Below, piece after piece: positions 24,716 to 36,500 of a stretch of DNA of 64,000 nucleotides. The DNA comes from Hirudo medicinalis (taxonomy: Eukaryota; Annelida; Clitellata; Hirudinida; Hirudinidae): assembly GCA_011800805.1 (NCBI GenBank), contig MPNW01000078.1:57972-121971 (forward strand), in the 5' to 3' direction. The translations under genes were made by a program, and so were the position numbers. The notes under the pieces were generated by a model that did not search any database, was not told where the DNA came from, and saw nothing but the letters and a program-made list of their open reading frames with translations. Numbering within the stretch: the first letter of the stretch is position 1; each line of letters opens with the position of its first letter.

Positions 24716-25374
24716 AGAAGCATCAGTTCAGCTATTTGGGAGGCAAACCCCATTTAATCCCTCCAAATCTCTCTAAAATAAGTTGATAGATTTTGCTTTG
24801 TGCTCGGTATCTTCTCATGCTTCAAAAATCGTGGAAATTGGCAACTGCCAAATGGCACACCTGAAGGTAAATTAGCAAACATGGATGAGTTTCAAAACTA
24901 AAGATTATTTGAAGCACTAAACTTTTTTTGTGGGATGAGCTGGTAGTTTAATAAATTGCTGTTATTAAAGACTGTCTGAAATGAATTTTGAGGTCACACG
25001 ACTTTCACTTAGCGTTCCCAGTTTCCTTCTCCTCCTACTTTATCCATCTAACTAACTTTGAAAAATGTTAAACAAAACTTCGCCAGAGAATTTGGTGAAA
25101 ATGTTTGGAAGATTAGTTTTGCCCCTTTCATTCAACTACTTATATGTGACCTAAGTCTTATCTTATGAAAAATGAATTTAAATAAAGCTAAATCAAAGTT
25201 ATATTAAGTTTAAATAAACAAAAATTATATTTTCAAAATAAATAAAACAAGCTAGATGCTAGACTGCTCTATAATAGATTATAAACTCGATAAAGTTAAT
25301 AAGTCTATGTTTAGAAATAAAAACAGGTTCTCGCTGGAGGTATAGCATATTTTTTACTCAGCGATAAAGGAAAT

Positions 25375-28300
25375 ATGGGTTTCTGGTCTGCTGCTATCAA
25401 CAGAGCTCCTTTGAGAGCAATTTGTTTAGAACAGGTTAATTACATTTTACTTTATTGGAAGTCCTGCTTATCGTAATTAGAAGTATTTCGTTTGAATTTT
25501 AGAGGTGCCTTTCTCAAGTCAGGGCTCCGTTTCAATGCTTGAAGTCCAGCAAAAGACACAATCAGCCAGATCTTAGAGGCATAAAAGCGAAATCTCAAAC
25601 GCGTAACAGAAAAAAGGGGTATTCGTTGTTGGTAAATTTCTTTGCTAATTTTTCCATAAAACAGATTTATGCAAAAAACGATTAAAATCCAGACGTATAT
25701 ATCATAAATAAAAATAGTTTTTAATCTTCCATATAAGACAAAAACCGTGATTTGACCATGAAATAGTGATTCTTGGGCTCTTTTTAATTTCTGACCTACG
25801 AGCCTGACCAAATATTGTGGTTTTTAAGTTCGTACCAGCCACTGCGTTCTGTTTGGGAGTGTGGCAAATAAGGAGAAGGCAGTGGAAAATAGATCTTATA
25901 GAAAACTTAGAATCCAGACTCAACAAAGCACCAGTGCCCTTGCCCGAGAAGTAATTTTAATTTTCTCGTACTATGGTTTCCCATTTTGAACTACTTGCTG
26001 AATCAAACAGAAATTTTTTCATAGCTACAATGAACTGGATACCATGGACTATCACAAGGTGAAGGTTACAGGTAAGTTTGACCACTCAGGGGAATTGTAC
26101 ATTCTTCCTAGGGCCAACATTCATGCTATGGACAGCAGGCAACCAAACAGTGGGGCCTATGTTGTCACTCCCTTTCAACTTGAGAACAATGAGTAAGTTA
26201 GTTGGTGGATTCCATAGGTTTAATATCTAAAGTTTCATTAGACAATGTTTGTTTCCTTAATGATGATGCTGTTTTGTAATTACAACTTATTATTAGAATA
26301 TCTATCTATTATTAATAGATTTTAATTATATATATTCATTTGTCAAATTGCTAATTTTGATAGTTGGAATTTCCATGTCTATTATTATTTTGATGTTTAC
26401 TAGTATTTCTTAAGTTTGTCTGCTTATAGTCCATGCATTTTCAACATCGAATGCCAGACAGACTTATGAATATGTCATGTTATTACCATTACACTGCATA
26501 ATATTCTTGTATGTTTATAAAATCATTGGCCTTAACAACGCCTGGATGAATCGGTTCTGTGGAAAATAAAAATTCTAGCAATGATTGGTTGAACGATGCT
26601 AGTCGTTATTTTATAAACGTTGTGTGACATTATTACCCTTGGTTAAGCATGAAAGCGATCATTTATTAAGTAATTACACACTTGCAATGAAAGTTCTTGC
26701 AAACTTTCAGTGTTATCCTGGTGAACAGAGGATGGGTTCCAAAGGCTAAGATGGACCCAAAGAAGAGGCTTTCTGGACAGGTGCTCAGGCTTCCATTCAG
26801 ATTTATGTGAATTAACTTTCATTGTTTGTACATATCTGCCTGTTGTACTGCTTACATCTTAGCTGATATGGTCACATCTATGCATGTTAGCCGATGCTGT
26901 TGCATCCAAAATGATACTAAATGAATGCCATGTTATGCAGCATTCACAGTCCAGTTTGTGTCACTATTAACACTCTTAGAAATAGGTGCTTGCATGATAT
27001 TTCAGCAGTTCTAAAGTTCTACAAACTGAATAATATGTAAAATGTGCATAAATTTAATTAGATGCTTTGAACACTCTATTGAATGAGTGAAAGATGGGTG
27101 TGACTGGCTTCAGCTTTATTGTGACATTTGATTGGCAACGATTCACCATTTTCTTTGTTTCATCACCATGCCAGATTTTATTGTTTAAGCTGATTAATGA
27201 TTAATATCTTAGGTAGTAAATTAGTATATAAATAATCCATCACTTAATTTATTTCTATTGCTTGTTTCAGGTGGAAGGCACAGTTGAAATCTCAGGAATC
27301 CTCAGAAAATCAGAAATGGTGGGCTTACAATATCTTTTGCTCTTGTATTTGTATTTAGCCAATCTCTATGTATCTGAATAGGATGTGAAGGCACTTTTTA
27401 ATTTCTCTGCTGCTTAAATACTGCCCCGACCCAAGGGTGCACTCCCTGGCACTGCAGGCCGGGTTGCGAACATGATGCATAGCGAATGTTGCAACTGTCA
27501 CCTCTTGCAGGAACACAACCAATTGAACTAACCTACTACAATAACATCAAAGCATTGTCACAATGTCAAGAATATCAACTATTCTTGAATCTCTGCTCGC
27601 TTGGTCGGTAAGCACGTATGCTGAGCTGAGCATGTGGCAATATAATATATCTGTTGCTGTAACATGACATGCTTTCGATCAAACTGTTCTTGTGATATTG
27701 AATGACTTACTAAGAAAAACTGCAAAAAAAAAATATATTTGAACTATTTCCAAATAAGATGAAATCAAATTTACTATGCTTGAGTCCCTTGATGTTGTCA
27801 ATAATGTTTAATTTAGAAACACCATTCAATCCCAGGGAACCTCATTGCTCATTATTCTCATGAACCAATATTTGATTTTTCAGAAATCGAGATACATATC
27901 TGACCATGGGTCAAGCAATGTTTGGCACATGAGAGACGTCGAAGGCATTGCAAAAGCGATGGGAACTCTTCCAATATTTGTTGATGCAGACTTGGGTGAA
28001 ATCTCTTGAATTCATTATCTCTGTTGCACAACTCACGTCCTAGATTAAGCAATTTGTTGACAACAACGTTCGAGCAAACACGCTACAATTCTTATGATCG
28101 GAAAATGCCTATATCAGCACTTTGCAAAGCTTTTAAAATCCCCGCTAACACCCACATTTGCAATCAATAATACTTCTGCAATAGTAACCCACTCAAGCAG
28201 AAATATAACTAGCATTTCATCTTATTGGTATTCAGCCAGCTCAGTTGAGGGAGGACCCATCGGAGGACAGACCAAGATCACATTAAGGAATGACCACCTT

Positions 28301-28456
28301 CAGTACATCGTCACCTGGTGAGTCAAATTACTGGACCTACCACACTGGCAATGCCCAAACTTAAACTAATTTGTTCATTAACTTTGCAAATAAAGGTTTT
28401 CTCTGTCTGCTGCAACACTATTCATGTGGTTCAAATGGTTTACAAAGCGACGTTGA
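25375..28456 (+). CDS. SURF1: SURF1, cytochrome c oxidase assembly factor
   Basis: Mitochondrial inner-membrane protein needed for early assembly of complex IV. Nine exons: 25375-25434, 25503-25631, 25829-25950, 26025-26192, 26711-26780, 27271-27318, 27884-27995, 28236-28317, 28396-28456; 283 aa in frame. Residues 1-60 or so are Arg/Ser/Lys-rich, fitting a transit peptide. The first membrane segment is [19 protein letters not shown]. Conserved blocks follow: [67 protein letters not shown]. The second membrane segment [14 protein letters not shown] is close to the C-terminus (TKRR). Exons 1-2 are inferred from splice phase and composition and are less certain than exons 3-9. Intron 6 carries a SINE. 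Tail to tail with RPS11. Confidence 0.93.
27335..27538 (-). repeat. SINE copy 2 (tRNA-derived family)
   Basis: In SURF1 intron 6. Shares TGTATTTGTATTTAGC and GGATGTGAAGGCACTTTT with the copy at 59.5 kb and the CACTGCAGGCCGGGTTGCGAAC...GCAGGAACAC core with all copies. Confidence 0.75.
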
Positions 28457-28949
28457 ACAGCCACTGAACACTGGGACGGTACATCTGAGATTCGACCTGT
28501 TGCAATTGGACTAACTTGACATTTTTGCCATCATGGTTTTTAGTAAAATATCTTGAACAGCATCTGACTAAATTATGCTTAAATATTAATTGTGATTTGT
28601 TGCTCATTTGTTCCACTGTGGGCCTGGCATCTAAAACAACAGCCCTTTGCACTTCTCTTCATATAGGTGCCTTGTTAAGTTCAACACATACACCAATTGC
28701 TAAATCTAAGCCTTATTACAAATTTAATTGAATCAGTACATCATACGACTAAGGCAACATACCCTAGTCGGTTCAGCTTGTGAGATTTTTAGCCACAAAG
28801 CGATGCAAGAGGCATGTATTTGAAACGGCACCATTTAAATGCTGGTGTTTTTTTTTCATTTAAATGCAACAATGAAGTCCCCTGCGATGGAGTTAGAGTC
28901 AACATGATTCCTTTATTTCAAATAAGGTGTGTCAGTCCTCAGATTCAGC
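28457..28949. other. Tail-to-tail SURF1/RPS11 spacer
   Basis: About 490 bp holding both 3' ends. No further gene seen; short open frames here have no recognisable similarity. Confidence 0.5.
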
Positions 28950-30280
28950 TCACATCTTCTGGAAAGCTTTCTTAGAAGAACCTGTTCCCTTGGCAACCTT
29001 GATGACATTGAAAGTGACAGTCTTGCTGAGGGGACGGCATTCGCCGACAGTGACAATGTCCCCAATCTGCACATCCCTGTTTTGGAATATTTCAGTGATA
29101 GTGAACTGAGTGGTTGTGCTGTCCACACAGATAATGTACATTGATTTTAAAAATTAATTAAAGCAGCTCATCATTTAGTTTGCCCAAAGTCGGAGAAAGA
29201 TTAAATCACAAGCCACATGTGGTATCAAGGTGTGACTTCCGGATAAGAGTTTTGGGGTAGATACTGAATCGACAACATGGTTATCAGATGATTTCAGAAA
29301 CAATTTTCTATAGCCTGTAGGCTTTCCTGTACGTAAACTATTTTTCTGGCTCTCAAAAAGATTAAAATAACTTAAAGCCATTTTATAGGGTTTGCTAGTT
29401 CTTGCCCTATTATTTATCAGACTGGATTGAATCCAAAGTAGCACTACGGAAGCGTCAAACCTGAAGCAAGGGCTGAGATGGACAGACAAGTTCTTGTGTC
29501 TCTTCTCAAATCTCTGGTACTTCCTGATGAAGTGCAAATAATCCCTCCTGATCACAATGGTTCTCTGCATCTTCATCTTGAGGACAACTCCCGTCAGGAT
29601 TCTACCTCTGATGGAGATGTTGCCAGTGAATGGGCACTTTTTGTCAATATAGTGACCTTCAATAGCCTAAAGTAATTCATAATTAGGTATACCTCCAACC
29701 AAAATTGACATTTTCAGAACAAAGCATTCAGAGCCTAATTTTTCAATGAAGCACTGATGCTAAACAATAGCCATGATCAAATCCAAATGAACTCATTAAG
29801 TTATTTAAGCATTACTCAAAACAAAAGGTTTTTTCAAAAGTCTATTTTCATTGGACAAGTCTACAATGGGGCTTCAACTCGAACCTCAAAATGTAAAAGG
29901 GGTCATGTAATATAAAGTTCAACACGCCGAGACCGATGTCACAATCCGCCTTCCAGGTCTCGCCCTAATGGAGATAACTTCTTATATGGCATAGATAAGC
30001 GGTGGTTACGAAGCCAGTTCGACAAGGACATAAGTTTTGATTTCATTAAAGGCACAGCCTTCTGCTAACCTCTCTAGGGGCTTTGAATCCAAGTCCGACA
30101 TTTTTGAAGTATCTCGGGACCTTGGCTGATTTAGAGCCTGTGGCTTTTTTCCTGTTAAGGAATACCGTGGGTTGTTTTTGGAAAGCTCTTTCAACCTACG
30201 AGAAAGAATCAATCCGTGAACTCTCACGAAACCTAACAAGAATTATACAAGTCGCGAGCACGTACTTGATGATCGGCCAT
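28950..30280 (-). CDS. RPS11: 40S ribosomal protein S11 (uS17)
   Basis: Small-subunit ribosomal protein. Four exons on the minus strand: 30280-30266 (MADHQ only), 30195-30070, 29666-29461, 29076-28950; 157 aa against the usual 158. Blocks: [123 protein letters not shown]. The five-codon first exon, split from the rest by an intron, is typical of animal ribosomal protein genes. A pyrimidine tract sits just upstream of the ATG. Divergent from BRCA2. Confidence 0.95.
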
Positions 30281-30283
30281 TTT

Positions 30284-30297
30284 GGGAAAAAAGAAAG
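30284..30297 (-). promoter_or_regulatory. Candidate 5'TOP tract of RPS11
   Basis: Read on the minus strand, CTTTCTTTTTTCCC ends three bases before the RPS11 start codon. Ribosomal protein mRNAs usually begin with C followed by such a tract, which couples translation to TOR signalling. The transcription start is inferred, not shown. Confidence 0.5.
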
Positions 30298-30553
30298 ATC
30301 AGCGATGGTTCGATCGGGGACTCACATACGTATAAATGATTTTACTTGTGTTTAATGTTAAAATTTTAAATATTTAAACAATTCTACATAATATTTATTA
30401 TTTAAAAAATATTTTGAAAGTAATTTTGAGCTTGATTTAGATTTTATATCGTTCACTTTTAATAATAGGCGCCTATTGCAAACATAAGGATTTCTTTGAA
30501 AACGAATGTTTTGGTAGATCTTGTTTGGCAATATTTAGGAAATATTTTAAAAT
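30298..30553. promoter_or_regulatory. Short bidirectional RPS11/BRCA2 promoter interval
   Basis: Only 273 bp separate the RPS11 start codon (30280, -) from the BRCA2 start codon (30554, +). No TATA box is evident on either strand; the interval is AT-rich. Shared promoter use is inferred from spacing alone. Confidence 0.45.
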
Positions 30554-33500
30554 ATGAGCAAGCGAGAAGTTTCATTTGTAAATTATAGTCACTTAAAGAA
30601 TCTGTTGAAGGGTAAAATTTTATTTGTCATCACATTTGCTTGTGCTAATTTGTGTTTATATGCTGTAATGAAGAAAACTTAATGTATATTATAAGACTTA
30701 TTAGGTATTATTTTGGATTCAAAAATAATTGCAAATGTAACTTTGTTAATCTTTGAAGTTATTCATGTAAATTGTAGTAATTGAAGTTTTAAGTTCATAA
30801 ACTGAACATTGCTGTTGTAACCAATAATATATTTGATCTAACGAAAAAAATACTGAGGTCACTAAAACTCTGGCATAAATTTTCAATTTTAGGTATTGGG
30901 AACAAATGTGAAAATTGGGAACAAATTCTTCTAAAAGAAAAAACTGAGTTGCATGACAAGTCAAATGTTTCCAAATATTCTGTACATCCTCCTCAAACTC
31001 AAGAGAAAGTCACAAATGACCATAGTTTTTTGCCATGTGATGACTCTCTCCTGCTTGTTCACGGCAGAAATTCTTACATTTCTAAGGGAAGTGAACCACA
31101 TTCACCTAAACTGGTTGGATTAGGTTTGAATGATTCCAGTTTCATGTGGACCAGCGCTATGGCAACACAAAATGAAGTTTCTGAATCTGGTAGCAAACCA
31201 GGCATCGATACAACTTTGGTTCATTCCTCTCATAATGAAATGGTTGGTACTTTTCATTTTACTCTAAACACTTAAATTTTAAATTAAAAAGAATAAATAA
31301 TTATATAAAACAAAATTATATAAAAAAATTAAATGTTTAATTTCAATTTCATTTTGAAATTTTATATCTTTAGGAGACTTCAGTCCTAGATTCACCACCC
31401 TGCCTAGAAATGACAGAATCAAGACAATCTTCTTTGATAGACTCCATTGCTACTGCCAATGGGGAAATGACTCCTCAGAAGCCTGTTAATGATGCCCTGT
31501 CAATATTCTTTGCAAGTCCAATATCTAAGCCTCATGCCGAATCTCTCAAAAAACCTCCGAAAAAGAAGGCTCTCAAGAGGAAAAGATCTACAGAACACCA
31601 ATTGGATGATATGGAATATTATATGCCAGATAATAACAACAGGTTTGAAGAGGAAACTTTGATTGGAAATCAGACAACAGAAGTTATTGATACGTCGATG
31701 CTGGCTCAAGGTATGATAGATGAAGACACGTTCATTCATAAACTGGACAACTCTGCTTTGGCTGTGAATCCAGCGAGGATTGAAGACAAAAAGAAATTCT
31801 TATTCAATAATCCAGAATCAGATGCCATGGATGGCTATGAACTTTCTTTTTGTTTCAATCCAACTCTTGCACTCTCCCGCCGAATGAGGACTTCCACTCC
31901 TCTCAGGCCACCCAACAAGAAGGCCAAGATGTGCTTTCAGAACGAAGATCGGGCTGACGTGCACATAAACTCAAAGCTGAAAGAATTCAGCTTGAATTCT
32001 TCAAACATGTTCAAAAGTGAGAAGAGCCTGCTGGGTGAGTCAGTCAATGATGTCGATTCGACTTTCACTCAGAATGTAAAGGCAAGACCAAGCAAGTTTT
32101 CATATCCAAACAAAGCTCAAATTGAACACTTTATGATTGAAAATGCAGTTCTTCCTAAGAGTGATCTGATTGATATATCAATGGACCCAGTGAAAGATTG
32201 GTCAGCAAAAGACAAGATGAAATTAGAGAAATATGCCAATTTAACTTCCAAAGTTGGAAGGTCTCACCATGCTCCATCAACACACCAAAAAATCTCTAAC
32301 AATTCAGGATGGCAAGGTGTTCAGAATAAGGAAGCAGTATTTGAAGAAAGGGCATCAGTGAGTAACTTCTTTGATCCAACTTTGCCCTCAACAGATTGCC
32401 ATAGAATCAATGTCAAGAAATTTGCAAAAAACATGGTCTGTTCTAATTCAGAAGTTTCTAGCCAAGTACAATTGATCACTTCTACCAAAGCATTACCAAC
32501 ATCCCCAAGAGGCTGTGATTATGGTGTCAACTATAGCATAATAAACAGCACCATAAATTGTGGCAGGAAAGCTCAGGCCACATCAGCACATTCTGCAAGA
32601 TTTGCAAGTGATAAGGATCTTCTAAATGTGGTAACTAATAATCAGAATTTGAGTGACAACATAAAAAATGTTCAGGGCAAAGATATATTGGCTGTTCCTT
32701 CTCAGTTCTTGCCCCATCCAAATGATGTTCCTTCATTCCAATCTGCTGCTGGCAAGAAAATTCAACTAACTGCTGTTGCCAGGGATCGAGCAAGATCATT
32801 GTTCGAAGATATCATTAAAGGCACAGGAGATACATTAGAAAATAATCAGCCTGTCCTAAGTTTCGATAACAATTCTTCGATCGATTTCACGCATGCAAGT
32901 CATTTGGAAACCGACGGGGAATCATCGCTCGTCAATCCAAACGGTATTCATGAAACTATAACTGTTCCCAATCAGCTGGAGGTTAATGAGTCTGTTGTGA
33001 CTCTTAGTCAAAGTTTCATCTGGAGAGAGCTTAAAAAGAATGCTGACAAGAAGGTCGTCGTCGAGAGCAAGCAATTGAAGTTCGGCATTTTGTGGTCGAG
33101 CACGAAAAGTGCGGATGGCGTGCAATACTTTCGTGGGGAGGGGCAAGTGCAATCCGTTATGTCAATTGAACCTTTAGAAGATGTTCGAGTTCCTGGGTCC
33201 TTGTGTCATTTGCCTGAAGCATTACACATGGGCAATCACGCACATTTGCTGCCTAATGTTGCTATACTGCCATCTATTGAATTTGGACAAGAAGTTGGTA
33301 ATGTTTCAAGATCAAATTTGAATTTAGGTGAATGTAGCGACATTAAGTCTGGTTTGTCTGAAAAAAACATGAATGTTGAATGCAGGAGGAATATGGCCTC
33401 AGACAAAACTTTTCAAAAGTCTATAAAGAAAGTGCACGCAGAGAATCTAGTCAATCTTGATGACGTAGATAATAAAGAGAATCTATTCTACGAAGGAATT

Positions 33501-36500
33501 TGTCTCGACAAATCAGAAACCACATCATCACCTGGCACTTGTAAACTGAATCAGGAATTAAATTCTGAAGTGGGATTTTCTGACCGTGGTGCGTTTGTCG
33601 GAAGTCAAACATATTCATCCACTACAGGTAAAACAGATTATTACAATTATCCAGCATTTGCAGGGTTCACAACAGCTAGTGGACACAAAGTTTCAGTTAA
33701 TCCTAAGTTTCTAGAGAAGGCAAAGTCCTTGTTGTCTGATGTCACAGCTGAAGAACATGAATCTTGTGCTGAACGAGACTCTAGCGTAGCACCAGGAACT
33801 TTAGACGATCGGCAGTCGAACCAAGATGGTGAAACTTTTCCATGTTTTCCTACTGCTCGAGGTAAACTTATCGACACTTCAGAGATAGCCCCGAGCAAAA
33901 TGCAAGAACTCTTCGATGGTTTCAATCAAATAGACCCATTCGAACGATCGTGCCATTCAGTGAATGATAAAGCTGATCTATTTCATGTAGACAGACATGT
34001 TGCTGATTACAAAGAGCAGAAAAATTCCTCAGAATTTCTGACACCATTTCTTTCAAGTGGAAGTGGCAAAACTGTTACTGTTTCAAAAGAATTTCTTGCA
34101 AATGCCAGAAAATGTTTACCAACCTGTGACAATGACAGGTCATTACAGAAATGCAGTGATTTTCAAAGACTCGATGGTAAAGGTGCATTTTTTTTTTCTA
34201 CTGGCAGAGGAAATCCTGTTACAGTTTCAAATGACTCTCTTTTAAAAGCCAAGAAATTTCTGCAAACTTGTGAAAGTGATGAGGTGAATGATGAAAACAT
34301 AACCTCTTCCAGTAATACAAGTGCGTGCAATGGCCCAATGTTTGAAGGCTCTGTGCCTAGCTTTTCTACAGGCCGAGGCAAACAAGTTCCAGTTTCTAAC
34401 AAATCTCTTGAAAAGGTTCAAAAGATGTTTGCAGGAAATTTTGAATCAAAAGAGAAATCACTGCTATCCTCTTGCAATTTGGAAGAAATGAAAAGAGATG
34501 GAATGGACATGAAAATTGGTGCAATAAATGTCACAAACAAATTTGAGATACCCTTTAGAAAGTCTGCCTTGATTACTGAAACTCCTCTCCTCAATAACAA
34601 AGCAGATGAAGGTTGCAATCTTGACTTCGCCCTTGACGTTCTGGCCAATGAGAGAAAAAATCAGGCAGCCATAATTCGGATGAAGTCAAAGAATAAAACC
34701 AGCCATCCAATTCTTGGATCACTTTCATCTCTCAGGGCTAATTCCAAAATGAGAGTTAGTCTAAAGGAAGCTGTTGGTCACAAAACTCCATCCTGCCATG
34801 TCATTGAGGATCTCCTTGACAATGGAGTCTTACCTGCAACTTTGAATGTCTGCAGTCTGAATGCTGAGGATCACAAGTTCTATGCATCAGACATGACTGA
34901 AAGAAAAAACTTAAAGACTTTTATAACAACTGATGGAGGCATTGTCATTCCTGACGAATCAGGGGAGATAGGCAAGAAAGAATTTCACAAGGCTCTGCTA
35001 GCAGCACCTGGAGTTTCACCAGCATCCGTTGACAAGCGATGGACGTTCAACCATTACAGGTGGATTGTTTGGAAACTCGCTTCCATGGAAAAAGCCTTTC
35101 CCGTCGAGTTTGGCGGCCGATGTTTGACCGTCGATGTTGTATTTTCGCAGCTAAAATTTAGATATGATGCAGAAATAACTCTTGGCAGAAGAAGTTCATT
35201 GAAGAGGATATTCGAGAGAGATGATACCGCAAAGAGAGGTATGGTATTGTGCATAGCAGATATACAGAGGTCGGAAAGGAAGGATGGTCATTTCACACTG
35301 CTTCTGACTGATGGATGGTACAGCATCCCAGCCGTTTTAGACGAATTGTTGAATTCTTTGGTAGATACAGGAAAGATTAAAGTGGGAGTGAAGTTGTGCA
35401 TCTTCGGATCTGAATTGGTGGGTTCGGATGAGGCCTGTTCTCCTCTTGATGCTGTCGAAACAATTTCTCTGAAGTTACACGGAAACTCTACGAGACGAGC
35501 AAGGTGGAATTGCAAGCTTGGATTTATTTACGGACAAGTTCCGAAATTTGCCTTGTCATCGCTAACCGGAACTGGAGGTAATGTCGTCTGCGTGGATGTG
35601 TTCGTCACGAGGGTGTATCCTCTTTTGTATTACGAAAAGTATCCTGGTGGTGGTCAGGGCGTGATCAGAAGTGCTCGTGTAGAGAAGAAATTTGCCGACG
35701 ATTTTGAATCGCGAAGACAGTNNNNNNNNNNNNNNNNNNNNNNNNNNNNNNNNNNNNNNNNNNNNNNNNNNNNNNNNNNNNNNNNNNNNNNNNNNNNNNN
35801 NNNNNNNNNNNNNNNNNNNNNNNNNNNNNNNNNNNNNNNNNNNNNNNNNNNNNNNNNNNNNNNNNNNNNNNNNNNNNNNNNNNNNNNNNNNNNNNNNNNN
35901 NNNNNNNNNNNNNNNNNNNNNNNNNNNNNNNNNNNNNNNNNNNNNNNNNNNNNNNNNNNNNNNNNNNNNNNNNNNNNNNNNNNNNNNNNNNNNNNNNNNN
36001 NNNNNNNNNNNNNNNNNNNNNNNNNNNNNNNNNNNNNNNNNNNNNNNNNNNNNNNNNNNNNNNNNNNNNNNNNNNNNNNNNNNNNNNNNNNNNNNNNNNN
36101 NNNNNNNNNNNNNNNNNNNNNNNNNNNNNNNNNNNNNNNNNNNNNNNNNNNNNNNNNNNNNNNNNNNNNNNNNNNNNNNNNNNNNNNNNNNNNNNNNNNN
36201 NNNNNNNNNNNNNNNNNNNNNNNNNNNNNNNNNNNNNNNNNNNNNNNNNNNNNNNNNNNNNNNNNNNNNNNNNNNNNNNNNNNNNNNNNNNNNNNNNNNN
36301 NNNNNNNNNNNNNNNNNNNNNNNNNNNNNNNNNNNNNNNNNNNNNNNNNNNNNNNNNNNNNNNNNNNNNNNNNNNNNNNNNNNNNNNNNNNNNNNNNNNN
36401 NNNNNNNNNNNNNNNNNNNNNNNNNNNNNNNNNNNNNNNNNNNNNNNNNNNNNNNNNNNNNNNNNNNNNNNNNNNNNNNNNNNNNNNNNNNNNNNNNNNN

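Larger units (their letters stand above)
22352..25374. other. 3-kb repeat-rich spacer between the WSC array and SURF1
   Basis: Contains a false 127-bp duplication around the N at 22817, a hAT-like element (23206-24179) and a LINE fragment (24188-24715). No host gene is recognisable; the open frames of 60-92 codons here are short or antisense to the LINE. Confidence 0.7.

Noticed and set aside
29079..29170. Possible C/D-box snoRNA in the last RPS11 intron (ATGATGA about 80 nt before CTGA, minus strand)
   Set aside because: The D box would lie about 20 nt from the 3' splice site, there is no convincing terminal stem, and no D'/C' pair. Too weak to call.
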